Position numbers and translations under genes: made by a program
In this document: piece by piece, positions 6,847 to 14,532 of the stretch
Layout of the letters: each line of letters begins with the position of its first letter
Position numbering within the stretch: position 1 is the first letter of the stretch
The notes under the pieces: model-generated
Told to the model about the DNA's origin: nothing
The model's database searches: none
Seen by the model: the letters and a program-made list of their open reading frames with translations, nothing else
NCBI GenBank assembly: GCA_036513075.1
Contig: DATBZS010000047.1
Coordinates: 1-18,986 of the forward strand
Origin: Bog-756 sp036513075
GTDB taxonomy: Bacteria; Actinomycetota; Acidimicrobiia; Acidimicrobiales; RAAP-2
Reading direction: 5' to 3'
DNA length: 18,986 nucleotides

Positions 6847-7998
6847 TCAGGTCGACAGGGCCGGTGCGGGGGTGATCCCCACCCGGGTGATCCACGCCGA
6901 CGGGTCGCGGATCTCCTCGAGGGACGGGAGCCACTCCGGGCCGCGCCAGGCATGGTCGAGCAGCTGGGTGCCGCCCGACTCTTCGACAGCGGCGATGAAC
7001 CGCTCCCCTTCCTCGTACTGACGGAGCTTCGCCTCGATCCCGATGAGCTGCTGGAGGATCCGGGACAGGCCGTGGGCCTGCTTGCGGCGCGCCCGCAGCA
7101 CGGAGGAGAAGTGGGCGGCACTCGGGATGTCGGCGGCGCCGGCCCGGTCCATCGTGACGTCGCCGTGGCCCTCGAGCAGGCTCATGAGGGCCTGGATCCG
7201 GTGGAGACCCTCCAGCTGCTCGGGGGTGGCCACCAGTCCGAGGGCGCCGTTGTCGTCGAGCGGATTCCGCCCGGCACGGATCTCGTCGGCCATCCGCCGC
7301 AGCGAGGTGGCCAGCCGGCTCGGGTCGGGCTCGAGTGAGCCCAGCCCCTCCTCGACGAGAGACACGAAGTAGTCGCGCATCCAGGGGATGGCGGTGAACT
7401 GGCACCGGTGGGTGACCTCGTGGAGGGCCAGCCACAGGCGGAACTCGCGGGGCTCGAAGCCGTGCTGGCGTTCGAGGGCAACCACGTTCGGCCCGACGAA
7501 GTAGACGATGTCCTGCTCGTCGGCGGCCTCTTCGGTCAGGAGGAGATCGTACTGACCGAGTACCCGGGTCGAGAGCCAGCCGAGGACCACGCCCATCTGG
7601 ACTCCGGTGGCGGCCCGTCCTGCGGTGGCCAAGGGACCGGCCAGCCGGGCCAGGACGGCATTGCCCTCGGACAGGCGCGAGGGGTCGAGCCGGTCGAAGT
7701 GGGGCCCGAGCAGTCGCTGGAAACTGGCCACGTTTGCGCTGACCCAACCGGCCCGATCCGTAACCCGGGCCCGTGCCGGTCCGGCGGCCGAGCGCAGTCC
7801 CGTCGAGGCGGCCACCAATTCCTCGGCCTGCTCGGTCAGCTCGGCGAATTCGGCCTGCAGCAGGTCGGGGCGGTAGGGGGCCGGCATGCGGGTCCGGCTG
7901 CCCACCCAGGCCGCCACCCGTTCGGCGGTGTCCCAACCGACCGCGCCCGGCGAGGGCAGCGCATCGAGGAGGGGAGGAACGGGATCGACGAGGGTCAC
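6847..7998 (-). CDS. zincin-like metalloprotease, DUF2342 / F420-biosynthesis-associated family
   Basis: The 383-residue protein has a zinc metalloprotease motif HEVTH at 193-197 within LWLALHEVTHRCQF, followed by the family's PWMRDY at 205-210. A second conserved segment, LLEGHGDVTMDRAG at 274-287, contains a Glu-Gly-His that could supply the third zinc ligand. No signal peptide or membrane helix is evident, so it is probably cytosolic. This matches the actinobacterial family represented by M. tuberculosis Rv3626c, which also lies directly upstream of tilS and hpt. Its substrate is unknown to me. The GTG at 7998 is preferred because a TACACT hexamer lies six bases before it and the frame upstream has no family character. 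A longer form reaching 8196 would overlap the anti-sigma gene. Confidence 0.88.
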   Translation of the reverse strand: MTLVDPVPPLLDALPSPGAVGWDTAERVAAWVGSRTRMPAPYRPDLLQAEFAELTEQAEELVAASTGLRSAAGPARARVTDRAGWVSANVASFQRLLGPHFDRLDPSRLSEGNAVLARLAGPLATAGRAATGVQMGVVLGWLSTRVLGQYDLLLTEEAADEQDIVYFVGPNVVALERQHGFEPREFRLWLALHEVTHRCQFTAIPWMRDYFVSLVEEGLGSLEPDPSRLATSLRRMADEIRAGRNPLDDNGALGLVATPEQLEGLHRIQALMSLLEGHGDVTMDRAGAADIPSAAHFSSVLRARRKQAHGLSRILQQLIGIEAKLRQYEEGERFIAAVEESGGTQLLDHAWRGPEWLPSLEEIRDPSAWITRVGITPAPALST

Positions 7999-8010
7999 GG
8001 GACCAGTGTA
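7996..8010 (-). promoter_or_regulatory. possible leaderless promoter -10 for the metalloprotease-tilS-hpt group
   Basis: TACACT (8010-8005) fits the actinobacterial TANNNT -10 pattern and is followed by GGTCCC and then the GTG start. That puts the predicted transcript start at the start codon. There is no Shine-Dalgarno sequence and no convincing -35. The same layout precedes the sigma factor and the oxidoreductase. Confidence 0.4.
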
Positions 8011-8051
8011 GGGAGGCAGCGCCCGTCGGGGGGGCCGGGCGACACGTGGCG

Positions 8052-8363
8052 TCAGTCGGCGGCGGGGGCGCTCTCCTCGCGCAGCGCCTGGGCCACACGG
8101 TCCCGGAGGGCTTCGGGTACGTGGTCCTGGCAACGGTTCGCCACCAGCCGGCGGAGCTCGGACTCGAACCCGTAAGCTCCCACACACGGTCCACACAGAT
8201 CCAGGTGGCGGGCTATCTCAATGCGGCGCTGCTCGGTCAGTTCGCCGTCCAGGTAGAAGTACAGACGCTCGATCGTTTCGTCACAGCTGACGAAGCCCGC
8301 GGGGGGTCCGGCCGCGCCAGGGGCCATTCCGTAGCCCGGTACGCCATCTCCATCGTGTCCCAT
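8052..8363 (-). CDS. rsrA: RsrA-like zinc-binding anti-sigma factor
   Basis: The protein probably sequesters the adjacent SigR-type sigma factor and releases it under thiol oxidation. In 103 residues it carries Cys27, His53, Cys57 and Cys60. The spacing (26, 4 and 3) is identical to Streptomyces RsrA Cys11, His37, Cys41 and Cys44, where Cys11 and Cys44 form the redox-switch disulfide. YFYLDGEL near 34-41 and a later Cys78 also fit. No membrane helix is present, as expected for the soluble ZAS family. The ATG at 8363 was chosen because GGGGAG stands seven bases upstream. A GTG at 8378, sharing one base with the sigma stop, would add five residues. The sensor role is inferred from the residue pattern. 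Confidence 0.88.
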   Translation of the reverse strand: MGHDGDGVPGYGMAPGAAGPPAGFVSCDETIERLYFYLDGELTEQRRIEIARHLDLCGPCVGAYGFESELRRLVANRCQDHVPEALRDRVAQALREESAPAAD

Positions 8364-8377
8364 CGGCAGTCTCCCCA

Positions 8378-8956
8378 CTACCTCGCCTCATCGGTTGCGC
8401 CGACGAGGCCGCGTGCTCTTCCAACATCGACCAACGCCTTCTGCAGGGCTTTTCTTCCACGGTGGATCCTGCTCATCACCGTGCCGATCGGCACGTCGGT
8501 GATCTCGGCGATCTCCTTGTACGAGAATCCCTCGACGTCGGCCAGCAGGACGGCCATGCGGAAGGTGTCCGGTAGCGACTCGATGGCGGCCTTCACATCG
8601 GTGTCGGTGAACCGGTCGAGAGCCTCGTCCTCGGCGCTTCTGCCGAGGCCGGCCGACGGGTCGCCCGCCAGGTGGTGGTAGAGGTACAGGTCCTCCACGT
8701 CCTCGACATCGGCGATCTCGGGCCTGCGCTTCTTCGCCCGGTAGGTGTTGATATACGTGTTGGTCAGGATCCGGTACAGCCAGGCCTTGAGATTGGTGCC
8801 CGACTCGAAGGAGCCGAATGCCCGGTAGGCCTTGAGGTACGTCTCTTGAACGAGGTCCTCGGCATCCGCGGGGTTCCGCGTCATGCGCAGCGCTGCCGTG
8901 TACAAGGCCGGCATGAACTCCATGGCGAGGTCGGAAAACTGCTCCTGGTCGGCCAT
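8378..8956 (-). CDS. sigR: ECF RNA polymerase sigma factor, SigR/SigH (ECF12) type
   Basis: This 192-residue sigma factor should direct RNA polymerase to oxidative or disulfide-stress promoters. Region 2 contains DLVQETYLKAYRAFGSF at about 34-50 and NLKAWLYRILTNTYINTYR at about 55-73, wording highly specific to SigR of Streptomyces and SigH of mycobacteria. Region 4 contains LPDTFRMAVLLADVEGFSYKE at about 127-147 and the helix-turn-helix PIGTVMSRIHRGRKAL at about 155-170. The anti-sigma gene follows immediately. The ATG at 8956 has no Shine-Dalgarno but has TAGGGT six bases upstream, suggesting a leaderless message. I did not find the GGAAT-N18/19-GTT pair typical of SigR autoregulation in the 130 bp upstream. 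Confidence 0.93.
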   Translation of the reverse strand: MADQEQFSDLAMEFMPALYTAALRMTRNPADAEDLVQETYLKAYRAFGSFESGTNLKAWLYRILTNTYINTYRAKKRRPEIADVEDVEDLYLYHHLAGDPSAGLGRSAEDEALDRFTDTDVKAAIESLPDTFRMAVLLADVEGFSYKEIAEITDVPIGTVMSRIHRGRKALQKALVDVGRARGLVGATDEAR

Positions 8957-8991
8957 GGGGCCACCCTACACAGCCACGGTGACACCGGTGG
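8954..8991 (-). promoter_or_regulatory. possible leaderless promoter and interrupted palindrome before the sigma gene
   Basis: TAGGGT (8968-8963), then GGCCCC and the ATG, resembles a leaderless -10 layout. Just upstream, 8974-8991 is an imperfect inverted repeat. Its arms CCACCGGTG and CACCGTGG pair except for one bulged C, and they cover about -18 to -35 relative to the start codon. It could be an operator, or a weak hairpin ending the gene upstream. It has no U-tract. Both assignments are tentative. Confidence 0.3.
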
Positions 8992-9086
8992 CAGCGAGGT
9001 CGGGACCGAGACGGTCGCCGGGGTGCGGGACAGGTAAGTCCGGCGTACCTCACCGACAAACCGGTAGGCGTGGGTGGACACGGTGG

Positions 9087-12000
9087 TCAGCCGGCGACGG
9101 CCACGACGGGCTGACCAGGGGCCGTGCCCGGTGCCGAGCCGAGGAACTGGGCATCGCCGAAGGCGAAGATGCCGCCGTCGGAGGCGACCAGCCAGTAGCC
9201 CTTACCGTCGGGGGAGGGGGTCATGCCCACGATGGGCCGGTTGAGGGCGACGCCACCGGTCGATCCGTAGAAGGCGGCGTCGCCGTAGGCGAAGATGCCG
9301 CCGTCGGAGGCGACCAGCCAGTAGCCCCGACCGTCGGGGGTCGCAGCCAGACCGACGATGGGCCGGTTGAGCGTCGTCGCACCGGTCGAGCCGTAGAAGG
9401 CGGCGTCCCCGTAGGCGAAGATGCCGCCGTCGGAGGCGACCAGCCAGTAACCCCGACCGTCGGGAGTGCGGGACATGCCGACCACCGGATTGTTGAGGAA
9501 CAGCGCCCCGGTCGAACCGAGATAGGGGGCGTCCCCGGAGGCGAAGATGCCGCCGTCGGAGCCGACCAGCCAGTAGCCGCCGCCGTCCGGGGTTGCCGCC
9601 ATGCCGACGATCGGGGCGTTCAGTCCCATGCCCCCGGTCGAGCCGTAGAAGTGCGCGTCCCCGAAGTTGAAGATCCCCCCGTCGGCGCCGACCAGCCAGT
9701 AGCCGCCGCCGTCCGGTGCCGGCGCCATGCCCACCACGGGCTTGCTCAGGGTGAGGGCGCCGCCGGGACCGTAGGTGGTCTCGGCCCCGAAGGCGAACAC
9801 TTGGCCGGCCGACGTCACCATCCGGTAGCCGTTACCCGGACCGCCGGTCGGCGGCGTCGCCGTGGTGGTGATGGTCGAGGTCGAGGTGGACGACGGGTCC
9901 GTGGTCGTGGTCGTGGTGGTCCCCCCGCCGGTACCGCCCGAGGTGCTGCTGGCGAGCAACGGGGTGAGACCCGTCCCGCCGGCCACGGACGGGCCGCCCG
10001 TTCCGGCATAGGCCTGGAGGGAGTGCAGGAAGGCGGGAACGGCCTGGCCCGGCGACCAGAATGGCGGGATGCCGCCGCCGAAGTATCCGCCGGCGTCCAC
10101 CTCGGACACATCGATGCGCAGGGCACTGGCCGCCACCGGGGGGAAGGCGAACTGCAAGGTGTGGTCCCGGAACTGGCCCGTCTCGGTGGCCACCGTGGTC
10201 CACCCGGTGCCCGGTTCGTCGGCCGACAGTGTGTAGTTGCGCACCGCGGTGGCGGTCGAACCGACCGACTGGGTGTCGACCACGATCCGATCGATGGTGG
10301 CGGTGGAGGCGAAGGTGACGGTCAGCGACGGCGTGGTGTCCCCGACCGCCGAGGTCCATCCGAGCCCATACCCGACGGGCAGACCGGTGATGGCGGCCGC
10401 GGCGTTACCGCTCGACGCGGTGGCCGTGGCTCCGGCGGCGGCCGACGCCAGGTCGGTCCCGTAGGGCTCGGTCGGGCCCACGGTCAAGGTGTCACCGGCC
10501 GGGTAGGTCAGATAAGTGACCTGACCCGTGAGCGGGAGGCTGTAGGCGGTGCCCGACGTGGCGTGGACCGCGGTGGCGGCCCCGTATTCGGAGTCCACGG
10601 TGATGGCGTGGCTGCCCCCGGCCGGGTCGGTCAGGGTCACCGCGGCCGTCACCGGGAGGCCGTCGGTCCACACCGCGGCCAGCGAGGTGGACCCGCCGCC
10701 AGCCGGCCCGAAGTCGGCTTGGAATGTCTGGGGGATGCCGGTGGAGGGCATCGACTGATAGGGGCGGCCGGCCAGAACGCCGGACGTGGTCATGGTGGCC
10801 AGCGCCGAGGGCTTCACGTAAAGGTCGCTGCTGGAGGCCTGGATGAGTGAGAAGCTGACGCCGTTGTTGCCCCAGTCGCCCTCGTCGTAGAAGTAGTTCT
10901 CGACCGGCACGCCGAGCACTCTCTGCCAGATCAGCGAACGGGCCACGTCGTCGGCCTGGCCGAGGAAGTTGTAGTCGCCGTCGCTCCACCACCCCACCTC
11001 GGTGAACCACAGGGGCTTGGCGCCCAGGAGCGCCTGCAGCTGGCGCACCTGGGTCTGCATCCCGTCCTCTTCGTAGGCATCGTTGGAGCCGGTATAGGGA
11101 TGGATGCTGGCCACGTCCATCCAGGCCAGACCACCGGCGACGGCCAGCTGCTGCCACCACCCGATGGACGGCTCGAGGGTCGAGCCGCCGACGACCGTCG
11201 ACGAGGACCCGGGCTCCACCGACTTGACCGCGGTGTAGAAGGGCTTGAGGACCGAAGTGGCGTAGGTGCCGCCATTGCTCCACCCGGTGTTGTTGGACTC
11301 GTTCCACGGCTCCCACGTCGTGACCGGTGCACACTGCCCGCAGCCCGACGGGACGGTGGCGTAGTGGGCGACAAGTGCCGCGACGTCGCCCTGCCAGAAG
11401 CCCCTATTCACCAGTGCGGTCGACACCGCGTCGCCCCCGCTGACCTGGATCCAGTAGGCGACGTGGTCGGCGGCGGCCAGGTAGGCGGCCTTGTACGGGT
11501 CAATTGTGGTCGAAGCGAAGGTCATGGCCCCGGGGCCGCAGGTCGCGGCCGTCGGGGTGCCGGCCTTGCACTTTGGCAGTACCGAGCTCCAGTCGACAAC
11601 GGTCAGACTGCGGTGCCCGCTGAGGCCCAGTTGGGCATCGAGGGCCACGCCCCTGGGGTCGGCCGGTCCACCCGAGCCCACTCCGGACGGCAACGACGCC
11701 AGATTGAGGCGGTCACCGGGGGCACCCACCGTGTACGGCATACACGTCGTTCCCAGCGCGGTGGGCGGCGATGTCGAGGTGTCGAGCAGTGAAGCCTGGA
11801 CCTCGTAGGGTCCCGGCGCGGTGTCGGGCGCCGGAAGGGACAGGGGGACCGACGCCAACCCGTTGGCCGTGGTCGGTAAGGGGACCGCCTGCGGCACCGG
11901 CACCGACTCGCTGGCCAGCGTGGTCGTGCTCTCCACCGAGTAGTCCAACCTCAGGTGGGACGCCTGGGCCACCCACCACCGGTCGAAGGTGGCGGACACG

Positions 12001-13163
12001 GCGGGCGACGTTCCGGCCGGGAAATAGTTGCCCTGCACCGACGTGGACAGGCCGGCGCCCCAGCCGAGCTCGTTCGAGGGAGCCTGTGGTTCGGTGAGGT
12101 ACGACTGCAGATCGCTGAGGGTGAACGAGGAGATGGCGTCGCCCGATGCGTTGAAGGGCGGGCCGCTCTGGAAGTAGAACGTCGAGCCCACCAGCGCGAA
12201 GTTCCAGCCCCCGAATGCGAGATGGCCGCCGAGAGTGGTCGCCCCCTGGAGCATGCCGGCGGGCGAGGTCGCCTCGACGGTGTAGAGCGGGTCGGCGGTG
12301 TAGATGGTCCCGTCGGAGCCCTGGACGGCCTGGGCCGGATAGTAGAACTGCGCTCCAGACCCGGCGTGGACGCCGTTGCCCTGGATGTTGGACGCCCCGA
12401 AGGTCGAGAGCACCCGGCCCGTCGGGCCAACCGTCTCGACGTAGCCGTTGGCCGAGTAGAGGAGGTCCCCGTTCGCCTCCTGGGTCACGAACCCGTTGTC
12501 GACGAGAGGGAAACTCCCGGACACCGCACCGGTCGAGTGGCTCAGGACCACGCTGGCCTTGGCGTTCTGCACGAGGCTCACCACGACCTGGAACCCCGAC
12601 CCGGTGCCCACCGAGAAGATGCCGGTGGGGTTCCCACTGTCGGGGTCGACCGACCACAGCAGTGCGCCCGAGGGGGAGAACTTGTCGACCTTCATGCCGT
12701 AGTACGACGACAGGTAGATGTTCCCGGAGGGGTCGATGACCGGCGTGGCGGCGTAGCTCTTGGTGAACAGGGCGGGCAGGGCGAACGAGCTCAGCTGGGC
12801 ACCGGCCAACGAGTAGGTCACCAGGCGGGTCCCGGTGTCGACGTAGAGGGCCGACGAGGTCGCCGCGAAGTTGACGACGCCGCCGGCCGGCGTGGTCACC
12901 GTGGACACCGGGGCCGCGGGCAGCACAGCTGCCGGGCCCAGGGCTGACGTCGGATCGGTGGTCGTGCACACCGGGCTGACCTCGGCGGCCGTCGGGGCCG
13001 GCGGGCTCCCCGGGATCTGTGGCCCGGTGGACGCCCCCGGTCCGGGCCAGAGGGCCACGAGAACGGACGCGACAGCTACCAGCGTGGCAGCGGCCATCGC
13101 CAGTAAGGCTTTCCCGGACGGCAACCTGCCCGATGCCCGTTGGTCAGTCGTACGTGCGCCCAC
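9087..13163 (-). CDS. very large exported multidomain protein with a clan-A glycosidase-like core
   Basis: This 1,358-residue protein is probably surface-exposed or secreted. A basic N-terminus is followed by a hydrophobic helix at about 18-40. Residues about 65-380 are Gly/Ser-rich with short beta-propeller-like phrases such as IDPSGNIYLSSYYG. From about 483 to 800 lies a TIM-barrel-like glycosidase region with WEPWNES (Glu622, candidate acid/base), IHPYTGS and WFTEVGWW (Glu722, candidate nucleophile). Asn-Glu plus a second Glu about 100 residues on is the clan-A pattern. Residues about 905-1050 resemble a discoidin/F5-F8C carbohydrate-binding domain. A Thr-rich linker (about 1075-1103) leads to six 42-residue repeats. 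The GTG at 13163 gives a proper signal region; ATG 13095-13097 is an alternative. Family and substrate are not determined. Confidence 0.75.
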   Translation of the reverse strand: MGARTTDQRASGRLPSGKALLAMAAATLVAVASVLVALWPGPGASTGPQIPGSPPAPTAAEVSPVCTTTDPTSALGPAAVLPAAPVSTVTTPAGGVVNFAATSSALYVDTGTRLVTYSLAGAQLSSFALPALFTKSYAATPVIDPSGNIYLSSYYGMKVDKFSPSGALLWSVDPDSGNPTGIFSVGTGSGFQVVVSLVQNAKASVVLSHSTGAVSGSFPLVDNGFVTQEANGDLLYSANGYVETVGPTGRVLSTFGASNIQGNGVHAGSGAQFYYPAQAVQGSDGTIYTADPLYTVEATSPAGMLQGATTLGGHLAFGGWNFALVGSTFYFQSGPPFNASGDAISSFTLSDLQSYLTEPQAPSNELGWGAGLSTSVQGNYFPAGTSPAVSATFDRWWVAQASHLRLDYSVESTTTLASESVPVPQAVPLPTTANGLASVPLSLPAPDTAPGPYEVQASLLDTSTSPPTALGTTCMPYTVGAPGDRLNLASLPSGVGSGGPADPRGVALDAQLGLSGHRSLTVVDWSSVLPKCKAGTPTAATCGPGAMTFASTTIDPYKAAYLAAADHVAYWIQVSGGDAVSTALVNRGFWQGDVAALVAHYATVPSGCGQCAPVTTWEPWNESNNTGWSNGGTYATSVLKPFYTAVKSVEPGSSSTVVGGSTLEPSIGWWQQLAVAGGLAWMDVASIHPYTGSNDAYEEDGMQTQVRQLQALLGAKPLWFTEVGWWSDGDYNFLGQADDVARSLIWQRVLGVPVENYFYDEGDWGNNGVSFSLIQASSSDLYVKPSALATMTTSGVLAGRPYQSMPSTGIPQTFQADFGPAGGGSTSLAAVWTDGLPVTAAVTLTDPAGGSHAITVDSEYGAATAVHATSGTAYSLPLTGQVTYLTYPAGDTLTVGPTEPYGTDLASAAAGATATASSGNAAAAITGLPVGYGLGWTSAVGDTTPSLTVTFASTATIDRIVVDTQSVGSTATAVRNYTLSADEPGTGWTTVATETGQFRDHTLQFAFPPVAASALRIDVSEVDAGGYFGGGIPPFWSPGQAVPAFLHSLQAYAGTGGPSVAGGTGLTPLLASSTSGGTGGGTTTTTTTDPSSTSTSTITTTATPPTGGPGNGYRMVTSAGQVFAFGAETTYGPGGALTLSKPVVGMAPAPDGGGYWLVGADGGIFNFGDAHFYGSTGGMGLNAPIVGMAATPDGGGYWLVGSDGGIFASGDAPYLGSTGALFLNNPVVGMSRTPDGRGYWLVASDGGIFAYGDAAFYGSTGATTLNRPIVGLAATPDGRGYWLVASDGGIFAYGDAAFYGSTGGVALNRPIVGMTPSPDGKGYWLVASDGGIFAFGDAQFLGSAPGTAPGQPVVAVAG
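9090..9830 (-). repeat. six 126-bp units encoding 42-residue GYWLV...DGGIF repeats
   Basis: The conserved GCCGCCGTCG element (plus strand) recurs at 9171, 9297, 9423 and 9549, with a variant at 9675, a period of exactly 126 bp. Each unit encodes about 42 residues with the pattern GYWLVxSDGGIFxxGDAxFxGSTGxxxLNxPIVGMxxTPDG. The first unit is degenerate and the last is cut short at the protein's end. The middle units are nearly identical at DNA level, implying recent duplication or gene conversion. Blade-sized repeats suggest a C-terminal beta-propeller, which is inference. Confidence 0.9.
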
Positions 13164-13332
13164 CGCGCCCTTAGCATGGCCCGGATCGCAACGGCCTGTC
13201 GGCACACCGCTGCGACCAGGAACGACGCCCGCCGGAGCGGCCGGGTCGGCGGTGGTACGGAACGCACCGCCAGGCAACGGATGCCCCGATGGTCGCTGGT
13301 GGACCCGGCCCGCGGACGGTGTCCCGCAAGGG

Positions 13333-14340
13333 TCAGACGCTGACGACGACCTTTCCGGTGTTGCCACCGCTGAACAACAGGTTGAGGGCGGCGCCGGCGT
13401 GGTCGAGACCCTCGACCACGTGCTCACGGTGGTGGATCTTCCCCTCCATCACCCAGCCGGCCATCTCGAGTTGGGCGGCGGGGAACCGGTCGAGGTAGTC
13501 GAGGATCAGGAAACCCTCCATCCGGGCCCGCTTGATGATCAGCTGGAGGTAGTTCCGCGGCCCCACCGGATGGTCTTCGTTGTACTGGGAGATGGCGCCG
13601 CACAGGACCACCCGGGCCCGCATGGCCAGGTTGGCCAGGCAGGCATCGAGGATGTCGCCCCCGACATTGTCGAAGTACACGTCGATGCCGTCCGGGCACG
13701 TCGCACGGATGCGGGCCGCCACGTCCTCGGTGCGGTAGTTGACGGCGTGGTCGAAGCCGAGCTCGTCGACCAACCAGGCACACTTGTCGTCCGAGCCGGC
13801 TATCCCGACCACGTTGCCCGCCCCCTCGATCCTGGCCAACTGGCCCACGACCGAGCCGGTGGCACCGGCCGCGCCGGACACCACCACGGTGTCCCCCTCC
13901 CTCGGCCGACCGATGTCCTTCAGCCCGAAGTAGGCGGTCATTCCCGTCACACCGAGGACGCCGAGCACCACGGCCGGGTCCATGCCGGGAGGCACCACCG
14001 TCATCGAGCCGTCGGCGCCGTCGGCCAGTGCGAACTCCTGCCAGCCCAGCATCCCGAAGACCGTGGCGCCCACCGGCAGGGCGTCGGTGCGGCTGGCCAC
14101 CACCTCACCGATGCCACCGCTCCGGACGACATCACCGATGCCGATCGGCGGCAGGTAGCCGGGGGCGTCGTCCATCCAGGTCCGGATGGTGGGATCGATC
14201 GACAGGTGTTGGACCTTGATCAGCGCCTGGCCGTCGGCCGGATCGGGCACCGCCGCGCTGTCGTCGACGGTCAGGTTCGAGTCGTCCACCAGGCCGTGGG
14301 GACGGCTGGCAAGCAGGATGCGGCGGTAGGTGTCGGTCAC
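13333..14340 (-). CDS. NADP-dependent MDR-family oxidoreductase (CurA / prostaglandin-reductase-like)
   Basis: The 335-residue protein belongs to the zinc-independent medium-chain dehydrogenase/reductases that reduce alpha,beta-unsaturated carbonyls with NADPH. It shows PHGLVDDSNLTV near 13-24, IDPTIRTWMDD near 47-57, LGVTGMTAYFGL near 126-137, the nucleotide loop VSGAAGATGSVVGQLA near 152-167, NYRTEDV near 199-205, and DVYFDNVGGDILD near 219-231, a phrase typical of the LTB4-dehydrogenase/CurA branch. No zinc-binding cysteine set is visible. The GTG start at 14340 begins at the family's TxRRxLLASRP opening. TTGACT lies six bases upstream, matching the leaderless pattern seen at two other genes here. 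The physiological substrate is unknown, and it appears to be a single-gene unit between a tRNA gene and the large exported protein. Confidence 0.9.
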   Translation of the reverse strand: MTDTYRRILLASRPHGLVDDSNLTVDDSAAVPDPADGQALIKVQHLSIDPTIRTWMDDAPGYLPPIGIGDVVRSGGIGEVVASRTDALPVGATVFGMLGWQEFALADGADGSMTVVPPGMDPAVVLGVLGVTGMTAYFGLKDIGRPREGDTVVVSGAAGATGSVVGQLARIEGAGNVVGIAGSDDKCAWLVDELGFDHAVNYRTEDVAARIRATCPDGIDVYFDNVGGDILDACLANLAMRARVVLCGAISQYNEDHPVGPRNYLQLIIKRARMEGFLILDYLDRFPAAQLEMAGWVMEGKIHHREHVVEGLDHAGAALNLLFSGGNTGKVVVSV

Positions 14341-14352
14341 CGGGCCAGTCAA
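14338..14352 (-). promoter_or_regulatory. possible leaderless promoter -10 for the oxidoreductase
   Basis: TTGACT (14352-14347), then GGCCCG and the GTG start, repeats the spacing and the GGYCCS spacer seen upstream of the sigma factor and the metalloprotease. The hexamer is a weaker match to TANNNT, and no -35 was recognised. Confidence 0.3.
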
Positions 14353-14379
14353 GCAGAGGCGTCCGGTGCCCGCCTCGAC

Positions 14380-14413
14380 GGTGGTGCTGCCACCACGGTC
14401 CGCGGGAGGACCG
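14380..14413 (-). terminator. two adjacent GC-rich hairpins downstream of the tRNA gene
   Basis: CGGTCC and GGACCG form a perfect six-base stem around a six-base loop (14396-14413). Directly after it, GGTGG and CCACC form a five-base stem (14380-14394). They begin 12 bases beyond the tRNA 3' end and could terminate or define its transcript. There is no U-run, so this is not a canonical intrinsic terminator. Confidence 0.3.
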
Positions 14414-14424
14414 GCACGTATCGG

Positions 14425-14497
14425 AGCCTGGGAGGAGAATTGAACTCCTGACCTACGCATTACGAGTGCGTTGCTCTACCGACTGAGCTACCCAGGC
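14425..14497 (-). tRNA. tRNA-Thr (anticodon CGT)
   Basis: The minus strand folds into a full cloverleaf. The acceptor stem is GCCTGGG paired with CCCAGGC. The D arm is GCTC/GAGC. The anticodon stem ACGCA/TGCGT encloses the loop CTCGTAA, giving anticodon CGT, which reads ACG threonine codons. The T arm is AGGAG/CTCCT with the loop TTCAATT. The base after the acceptor stem is T (U73). CCA is not encoded. It lies between holB and the oxidoreductase. Confidence 0.97.
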
Positions 14498-14506
14498 GAA
14501 GGCACC

Positions 14507-14512
14507 AAACTA
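14507..14512 (-). promoter_or_regulatory. possible -10 element for the tRNA-Thr gene
   Basis: TAGTTT ends nine bases before the mature tRNA 5' end, in an AT-richer patch of the 35-bp holB-tRNA gap. An upstream GTGAGG at an 18-base spacing matches a -35 only partly. This is a weak call. Confidence 0.25.
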
Positions 14513-14532
14513 ACCGACGTGGCGGGTCACCC

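Noticed and set aside
4196..7021. A 941-codon open frame on the plus strand across folP, folE, hpt and tilS
   Set aside because: It is antisense to four well-recognised genes, shows no family motifs and has the Arg/Pro/Gly-rich composition expected from an opposite-strand frame in high-GC DNA.
7999..8196. N-terminal extension of the metalloprotease, and the alternative frame 6839-8194
   Set aside because: The extension overlaps the anti-sigma gene and is Arg/Pro-rich without family similarity. The other frame lacks the HEVTH motif and is a shadow.
9090..9830. Direct repeats considered as a CRISPR array
   Set aside because: The repeats are 126 bp, in frame and protein-coding, without short constant repeats separated by unique spacers, and no cas gene is nearby.
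8883..10850. A 655-codon plus-strand open frame with repeated GEDAAVGGDQPVA-like phrases
   Set aside because: The repetition simply mirrors the 126-bp repeats of the minus-strand exported protein. It also overlaps the sigma gene start and has no independent start signals.
13239..13320. Inverted repeat GGCCGGGTC / GACCCGGCC with 64 bases between, in the 169-bp gap before the large exported gene
   Set aside because: Nine-base GC-only arms at this distance are plausible by chance at about 70% GC. A CATGCT hexamer near 13175 is likewise too weak to call a promoter.
13164..13427. N-terminal extension of the large exported protein
   Set aside because: It overlaps the oxidoreductase 3' end and would bury the signal-like helix about 105 residues in.
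14425..14497. The tRNA-Thr gene as a mobile-element attachment site
   Set aside because: No integrase, duplicated tRNA 3' end or foreign-looking gene lies beside it.
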